This document shows, piece by piece, positions 58,105 to 64,000 of a stretch of DNA of 64,000 bases. Positions within the stretch are counted from its first letter, which is position 1, and each line of letters starts with the position of its first letter. Origin of the DNA: Albifimbria verrucaria (Eukaryota; Ascomycota; Sordariomycetes; Hypocreales; Stachybotryaceae). The stretch is from positions 1,922,001-1,986,000 of the forward strand of contig JAHREC010000045.1 in the NCBI GenBank assembly GCA_020081605.1, written 5' to 3'. Both the position numbers and the translations under genes were made by a program. The notes under the pieces are model-generated. The model was given only the letters and a program-made list of their open reading frames with translations, did no database searches and was not told the DNA's origin.

Positions 58105-59589
58105 ATGATCAGTAGAAGCAGATCTTTGCGCGCCTTGCTGGACGCTGGCTGCCACCCCAGCCGTGTCGCTCGCCGATCGCGTGCAGTCGTAGAAGCACCG
58201 ATTCGATGCTTCCATCAATCTGCCCTTTGCCGGACTGACGGCGTGTTTCGGGGCTGACAGATGAGAGATTGCCGATGCCATGGATTGAGGCCTGGCGGAA
58301 GCAGCAGCAGGGCCATGGAACCGCCGCCTCTGAGGCTCAGCCACAAGAACGCGATTTATCCCCGAGAAAGATGCGCGACAGCTACCATCGCGTCGTTCTG
58401 CCGCTTGGTCAAGACCCCTGGCTATCAGACACCTATATTAATGCTTCCGGGCATATTCGGTATGTTCCGGGTTGACGGATAACTGGAGCTTTGGTCTGAC
58501 TTTTGAACAACATTGTAGCTTGGGAACTGTGTTCATGGACTTGGACGCCTTGTCAGGCATTATCGTCTACAAGCACACTGGGCCTGGTGTCACAGTGGTC
58601 ACAGCAGCTTTGGACCGTATCACAATAGCGCACCCGCTCACGGAAATATGCGACCTTGAGTACAGTGGCCAGGTCACATATGCATCAGGGAGAAGCAGCG
58701 CCGAGATCACCTGCAAGGTCGCACGAGCGCGTCCCGAGGAGAGCCAAGTAAGCCCGAGGATGTGCTACTCACTTGTACGTTCACAATGGTGGCCTTGGAT
58801 CCCGTGACAAAGAAGCCTGTCAATATACCGTCTTTGATCCGCGAGACACCAGAAGAAGAGGAGATCTTTAAAGCCGGCGAAGCTAAATCGCTCGCCAAGA
58901 AGAATGTAGCAAAGATCTCCCTTCTGGAAACGGAACCGAATGACCCAGAATCAGCCTTGATTCACAAGATGTGGCTGCGACAGGTCCAGTACCATGATCC
59001 CAACAATCATCTCCGCCAACCGCCGAACGTGATTTCAATGGCTCGGACGCAGCTGTCCACCGCCTCGATCATGCAGCCACAGTATCGCAACCGGCATCAG
59101 ACCATGATTTTCGGCGGTTTCCATCTGAAGCAGACGTTCGAGTTGGCATTCTGTTGCGCAGCCAGTTTCGCCCATGCGCGTCCGACCTTCATTAGTGCTG
59201 ATCCTTGCACATTTCGTAACCCGGTACCCGTGGGAAGCGTTCTGTACTTGACAGCGACAGTGGCTTACACCGATCCTCCGCTGCTGGAAGAAGATGGCAG
59301 CGAGCCCCAGCAGAAGGACCCGGAGCACCCCATGACGCGTGTTCATGTTCGAGTAGACAGCAAGGTCCGAGATGTCGAACACGGCAACGCCAAATCTACT
59401 GGCCAATTCAACTACACCTTCTCTGTGCCCAAGAGTGTCAAGGTCATACCCCATACCTACCAAGAGTACATGATGTATATTGACGCGCGGCGGAGAGTGC
59501 GTCTTGGGGACGTGCAATTGCGTCAAGAACAGAGCAATTCGTTTGAGGAGAAAAAGCAGATCGCTGAGGATGCTAATCTTACGGAGTGA
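58105..59589 (+). CDS. Mitochondrial acyl-CoA thioesterase, ACOT9-like
   Basis: Hydrolyses acyl-CoA to free fatty acid and CoA; double hot-dog-fold thioesterase of the ACOT9/10 type. The N terminus from ATG 58105 (MISRSRSLRALLDAG, later RCFHQSALCR) is rich in Arg and Ser with no acidic residue early on, a clear mitochondrial targeting peptide. Then come PMPWIEAW, MRDSYHRVVLPLGQDPWLSD, and after a 59 bp intron (58460-58518) LGTVFMDLDALSGIIVYKHT, the first hot dog. The second has ISMARTQLSTASIMQPQYRN, MIFGGFHLKQTFELAFCCAA and FISADPCTFRNPVPVG. The last 60 residues are charged. One base is missing near 58250 (run of G, VFRG to LTDERLP) and near 58755 (PEESQ to KPEDVLLT). About 475 residues. Without the first correction the start would shift to Met 58272 and lose the targeting peptide. 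Confidence 0.85.
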
Positions 59590-60483
59590 TCTACTTCAAG
59601 ATTTGCAATCAAGGGACCTATCTTTCAACAAAAATCATCAGTCAGACAAAGCGCGGGAAGCGCAAGCTCTTGAAACGTCTTTCTCATGATTGATAGAGAC
59701 AGATGCCTGGACAAGACCTCTGGGCGACCTCATTCTTTCATTATATATCTCGATTATAGACTCACCCACCCTTTGTGACAGAGGAATATGTACAGCTGGA
59801 TTATACTGTTAAACCTGTTCCGCCAAAATTATAGAATAATTCGAATAAATTTGCTTTACAAGCTTATGCGTAGTGTTCAGCGCCACTACAAGATTACCTA
59901 CATAGTCCTGGCATATTTTGACGTTATGGAGCAGGAATCAGACACTTCTGATCTATTACTGCAAAGTTCTACATGACTCCAGTGATGATAGGCTTGCTGA
60001 CGAGATAATTAGACTGACTCGTGGCCAGCTCTCTTTGTGTTTATACTCCCGATCAACTCTTCCCAATGAACGAATCAAAGCTTATAAACTTAGAGCAGTC
60101 TCTATAACGCTAGGAAACAAGTCTGTTGTGTGTCTCTTGGACAAGTATGTATCTGAACAGCGGAATGAGAATAAATCATGATTGATCTTGTATGCCCACT
60201 TTGTGTGAAAGGTAACCCAACGATATGCGTATGAGATAGACAGAACATTCGACGAGGATGTCTAATGTGAACGAAAAAGAAGTAAAAAGAGAAGCAAGCC
60301 AGAAAGGTATTCCAAAATGAAATACCCAATATAGAGGGCTAAATATCCCAACCGTTTCTACGACACTTGAATGCGAGGTTATAAACAGTTCAACGCCAAT
60401 AGCAGTACCTCGACACCACGGAATTTCCATAGTTCCCTTACCAGTATGCTTAACAAGTCATAAATCATTAATGTTCGCTCCTG
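59590..60483. other. Intergenic, convergent 3' ends
   Basis: AT-rich sequence between the convergent thioesterase and hypothetical genes. Short frames at 59788 and 59918 look like chance. No repeats stand out. Confidence 0.5.
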
Positions 60484-61285
60484 CTAGGCTCTACTTTTGC
60501 CCTTTGAGTCTATGGATAGTCGCAGGAGTTGCCTCAGATTGTGCCGCCAGTGAGGTGCGTCGGCAATATCAGGAGAATCTGATGCCGTCTCATTTGGTCG
60601 TACAGGGCCATGAATTACATCGGTGGGACGCCCTATACTAGCTTTCAGTAATGTGCAACACAGGGTTATCGGAGGTCTATCACATACGAATATTTCCGGC
60701 TCCGCCGATGCCGTAGCCACGGCGCTGGCAGTTACTTCGCAAGGCCTTCCTCCTCTCCTCCTCTGTATCATATCCAGCGTCACCGAAGGTCGCACCATCA
60801 AAAGATCGCCGCCTACTTGGTGTTGTCACGTTTGAGAAACGCGAGCGTGTTGGGCTCGTGCCTCGGCTCGAGGTACTTGGTGTACCTGGTACGTCCGGTA
60901 CTAGCAACGTTGAGCTCGTATGGCTAGGTTTTCGCAAATTCGCTACCGAGACGCTCCTCACGGGCGCCAATCGACCCTGAATCCACACATGGTGCGTGCG
61001 TTCCTGGACCGGTAGGAGTTTGTTGGTGTCGGGATCCAGCGATGACAGGGGCACGCTGGAGTCGTCTAACGCATGGTAGGTTTTCCTTGGGAAAGGAAGC
61101 ATCGTGGCAATATCATTAAGGAGTGGCGGAAGAGGCGACGGCGGGGCAGAAGCTTGCGATCGGACCATGACTGATGGATTTTCTGGGTGGACTTCCAACA
61201 AGGTCAGGGGTAAGTTGCTGTACCCGTAATGTCGGCTGAGGGCAAACGAATGGACGCGCCAGTGACTGATCCTTCGACGCAGAGG
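60484..61285 (-). CDS. Hypothetical Ser/Pro-rich protein, probably incomplete at the 5' end
   Basis: I do not recognise this gene. The minus strand has an open frame from 61285 through HYGYSNLPLTLLEVHPENPS, then a Pro/Ser-rich segment, ERTHHVWIQGRLAPVRSVSV and a Ser/Thr/Arg-rich stretch with RSRFSNVTTPSRRRSFDG, an AGYDTEEERRKA acidic-basic patch, and, after a one-base shift near 60765, a C-terminal part ending SIDSKGKSRA. A pyrimidine-rich acceptor TTTTCTAG sits just before 61285, so an upstream exon is likely; the first internal ATG is at 61168. The low-complexity, phosphorylatable composition suggests a regulatory or scaffold protein, but nothing more can be said. Confidence 0.45.
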
Positions 61286-62611
61286 CTAGAAAACTGAGAG
61301 AAGGTAGAGTTCCGAGAAAGATGTAAGAGCAGAGATTGGATTGCACCATTAATGTTACTGTCCTTGATAACATCATTATCGCCCTCCTAACCCCCAACCA
61401 ACAGACCTACATTTCCTGGTGTAATTTAGGTGATTCAATACATTTGAGTGGCGTCTCCCCATCCAAGCCAAGAATAGCCGGGACCGTTTGATGCAGGGGT
61501 GGTTCGATATAGCTTAGCGGAAGCAGGGGTGCTTGGTGTCCCTCTGGATTGGGCAGGTTTAGTGATATGACACAGTCCTATTACCATAAACCGTTGCTAA
61601 GCATGAATGGGGTTTCTAGAATCAGTAGATAGCGCAGTCGATGGCATGGCATGAGGCTCTTGGTTGGTGTAACATACAAGTATATGGCGCCTTATGGAAG
61701 CATTTGAGGCTTCGTCTCTGAGGCTCAGTGTTTCCTGATAACTAAACCGAAACATGACTAGAGCAAGACAACGGCTAGCTTTTAGCTGGTAGGCTTACTG
61801 GTTATAGCGTAGCTTCAGGAGATTGGACTGCCCCCAGCATAAATATGCTTACTGTTAAGTGGGATTCTAAAGCGCGCGAAACGGGATACCAGTCAGCATA
61901 TCCACGCGTTTGATGCCTTTCAAACCAAATGTGAACATCCAAGTTTTGATTCCATACTGTCTGAGAATGCAAAGAAAAGAATGCTTAGAACGCTCGCAAA
62001 GGGGTTAATCGTTGAGCGACCAAGGTTACGATTGAGGACTGTAGGAGTCAGCAAAGGCTGACTCTCCGTAACACAAGGAAATGGTCTTGCCTCATCATCA
62101 GAAAGGCATAGTCTTTGTCGATACTATCGAGTAAACTCGTATAGCCCTCCCACAGTCACTGAGGAACAAATGCGAACCCTCATTTAGCCAGATCTAGGTC
62201 ATGCCTTTAGTCTAGCTCAGAAAATTCGGCAAAAGAAAATCTTTCAGTGGCAAAGGTTAACAAGGTATGATGAATAGTAACTCGACAAATACATCACTAT
62301 TTTGAAGACTATGTCCTAAATATCTTAGTTTACGAGCCACTCCATCGGAGCGGGTGCCTCTACGAAGGTCGGGACTGGTAGTGTGCAAGGCCCTGAATCC
62401 TACTGGCCAAGTGCACTATTTGCTGTGGAGAATCTGACATTGGGCTATGGTAGAACATGACCAGGATAGTAGTGGGAATTAGCCGGGACCTTTACTTGAA
62501 ATAATTAACGGCTGTAAAAATCCACAAAATATATCTTATAAAGTCTTCCAGTTGTGCAGTTCAAGTTGTAGTTGGGTCCATCCAGGCTTGTCTTCGATTC
62601 TGTATCTCAAC
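61286..62611. other. Intergenic upstream of the chitinase gene
   Basis: No gene is supported. A plus-strand TATA-like ATATATCTTATAAAG at 62528-62542 lies about 75 bp before the chitinase ATG and is a plausible core promoter. An upstream exon of the hypothetical gene may lie near 61300-61390. Confidence 0.45.
62528..62542 (+). promoter_or_regulatory. TATA-like core promoter of the chitinase gene
   Basis: ATATATCTTATAAAG precedes the chitinase ATG (62612) by about 75 bases, fitting a TATA box with a leader of roughly 40-50 bases. Placed by eye. Confidence 0.45.
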
Positions 62612-64000
62612 ATGAAGTCCCTATTCGCCGGATTCGTCCCCTTAGGACTGCTGGGCTCGTTGGCTGCTGCTGATGTTGTGCGACCCCATGTTGCCAACGA
62701 TGCTGCTGGTGCTTTGTCAAAGTGGCTAGAAGTGAGAAAGGGATACGGTAACGAATCAACTTTATTGTCGATGCGTCACAACTTGGGTGCACCACTCGCT
62801 CGCAATACCATCATCAACTACAAGCGACAGAATGAGACCACGTCCATGTGTGGAATAGGATCCAAGGGAGGCAGCGTCAGCTGTGGTCTTGACTTATGCT
62901 GCAGTTCTGGTAAGTGCTATACTGTTCCTTAAATGAGAACGACCAGCAGTCTAATTACAGTTGCATATAGGTGGTTGGTGTGGATCTAGTGAGGCTCACT
63001 GCATCGGATCTGAAGGCTCAAAATGCCAAGAAGGATTCGGTAAGTGTGAGATGGTTCAGCCAAAGTCTTGTGGTGAAGATTCTGGCACATCTCAGAAGCG
63101 CATGATTGGATACTACCAGGCCAACAACGTTCACAACCGCGCCTGCAACCGCATCTACCCCCAGGACATTAAGACGGATGAATTCACTCACCTTTACTGG
63201 GCCTTTGCCTCTATCAACCCTGAGACGTTTGTTCTTGAGGCTTGGGATGCGGCTGATGAGCAGCAGATGAAGGACTTTACCGCCCTCAAGGGCAAGGGTA
63301 GAGACCTACAGCCTTGGGTCGCAGTCGGTGGCTACGACTTTAGCAATGTCGATACGCCAACTCATACCACATGGAGTGACCTCTGCGCTGATGCCACCAG
63401 ACGTGCTTCTTTCATCGAATCTGTCGCTATCTTCATGGACAAGTACGGTTTCATGGGTATTGATCTTGACTGGGAGTTCCCTGTTGCACCTGAGCGAGGT
63501 GGCACGGATGCTGATGTTGCCAACCTTGTCCTTCTCCTCAAGGAAATGAGGGCTGCTTGGGGCCCTCAGTACGGTATCAGTATCGCTGTCCCTGCGGACT
63601 ACTGGTCCCTTCGCCAGTTCGACCTCAAGGGCCTCGAGCCATTTGTTGATCACATTGGCTTTATGTCCTACGATCTACGCGGGTCGTTCGATAGCAATGG
63701 TAACAGCTTGGACCCTGTTGTGCTTGGACAAGCCGATCTCCGTGAAATCGAAGAGAAGACCATTCCTTTGGCTTATGCTGAGATTGATCCTGAGAAGATT
63801 GTTCTGGGTATGGCCTTTACGGTCGTGGATACACGCTTGCCGATCCCGCCTGCAACACGTTCAACTGTCAATACAAGGGCCCTAGCAACCCAGGAAAATG
63901 CACTAACTCCGCCGGTGTCTTGTCACTGATGGAGATCAAGGAAATGATCAAGAATGGTGAGGCCACTTCGCGTCTCAACAAGGAAGCCGCCATGAAGGAG
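62612..64000 (+). CDS. CBM18-GH18 chitinase (killer-toxin-like subgroup), 3' end outside the window
   Basis: Secreted class V chitinase. The signal peptide is MKSLFAGFVPLGLLGSLAAA. A cysteine-rich hevein-type chitin-binding module (MCGIGSKGGSVSCGLDLCC, then GWCGSSEAHC) is split by a 61 bp intron (62910-62970). The GH18 barrel starts at KRMIGYYQANN, continues with YWAFASINPET and WVAVGGYDFS, and has the catalytic motif GIDLDWEFP (the Glu is the proton donor), then GFMSYDLRG. The arrangement matches the fungal subgroup C chitinases that share ancestry with the chitin-binding subunit of yeast killer toxin; this assignment is from domain order. One T is missing near 63813 (GMAF to YGRGYTLADP), after which a second cysteine-bearing segment (CNTFNCQYKGPSNPGKC) continues to the window edge. 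The C terminus, often with further modules, is not visible. Likely roles are degradation of fungal or insect chitin or cell-wall turnover. Confidence 0.88.

Noticed and set aside
1..64000. Repeat-induced point mutation footprint or CRISPR array
   Set aside because: The gene breaks are indels, not C-to-T changes, and no regularly spaced direct repeats occur; a CRISPR array is not expected in a fungal nucleus.

Overview
The window is nuclear DNA of a filamentous ascomycete. Its genes carry 48-85 bp GT-AG introns with CTAAC/CTGAC-like branch sites, the tRNA genes contain introns, and the gene families are fungal: Zn2Cys6 and fungal C2H2 regulators, an F-box family with an HDYGG motif, a HET protein, a small tyrosinase, a CBM18-GH18 chitinase and a TPS2-type trehalose enzyme. 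A member of the Sordariomycetes is the best guess, inferred from overall gene character and not from a marker gene.

Layout. 1-8.2 kb holds no gene I can support; it contains a cluster of GGTACC palindromes and a pyrimidine-rich leader to a C2H2 regulator (8277-10460, +). An F-box protein follows (11642-13835, +). At 14.3-16.3 kb there is a two-exon cysteine-rich secreted peptide (14543-14785, -), a decayed gene, and a two-exon 68-residue conserved-looking protein (15991-16255, +). From 16.4 to 27.1 kb three minus-strand genes lie in a row: an NmrA-like reductase, a Zn2Cys6 regulator and a nonribosomal peptide synthetase (T-C-A-NMT-T-C). Then come tRNA-Thr, a protoglobin, the trehalose-6-phosphate phosphatase (32986-36282), a hexose transporter, a convergent second MFS carrier, and a gene-poor stretch with tRNA-Pro. 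The right third has a surface beta-lactamase-fold hydrolase, a GH31 alpha-xylosidase, a DUF1349 protein, a HET protein, a tyrosinase, an ACOT9-like mitochondrial thioesterase, a hypothetical protein, and a chitinase cut by the window end.

Working together. The NRPS, the regulator and the reductase could be one small secondary-metabolite locus, but the regulator looks like a conserved type and may be unrelated. Trehalose phosphatase and hexose transporter are primary sugar metabolism. Alpha-xylosidase, surface hydrolase and chitinase fit polysaccharide and cell-wall turnover.

Quality warning. Most of the long genes are broken by single-base frameshifts, and most of these look like one base lost from a short homopolymer, with the family motif resuming at once in the next frame. 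I read this as sequencing or assembly error, not decay, and give each gene as one span. Starts, ends and introns were placed by hand from the sequence; no alignment or database search was run.
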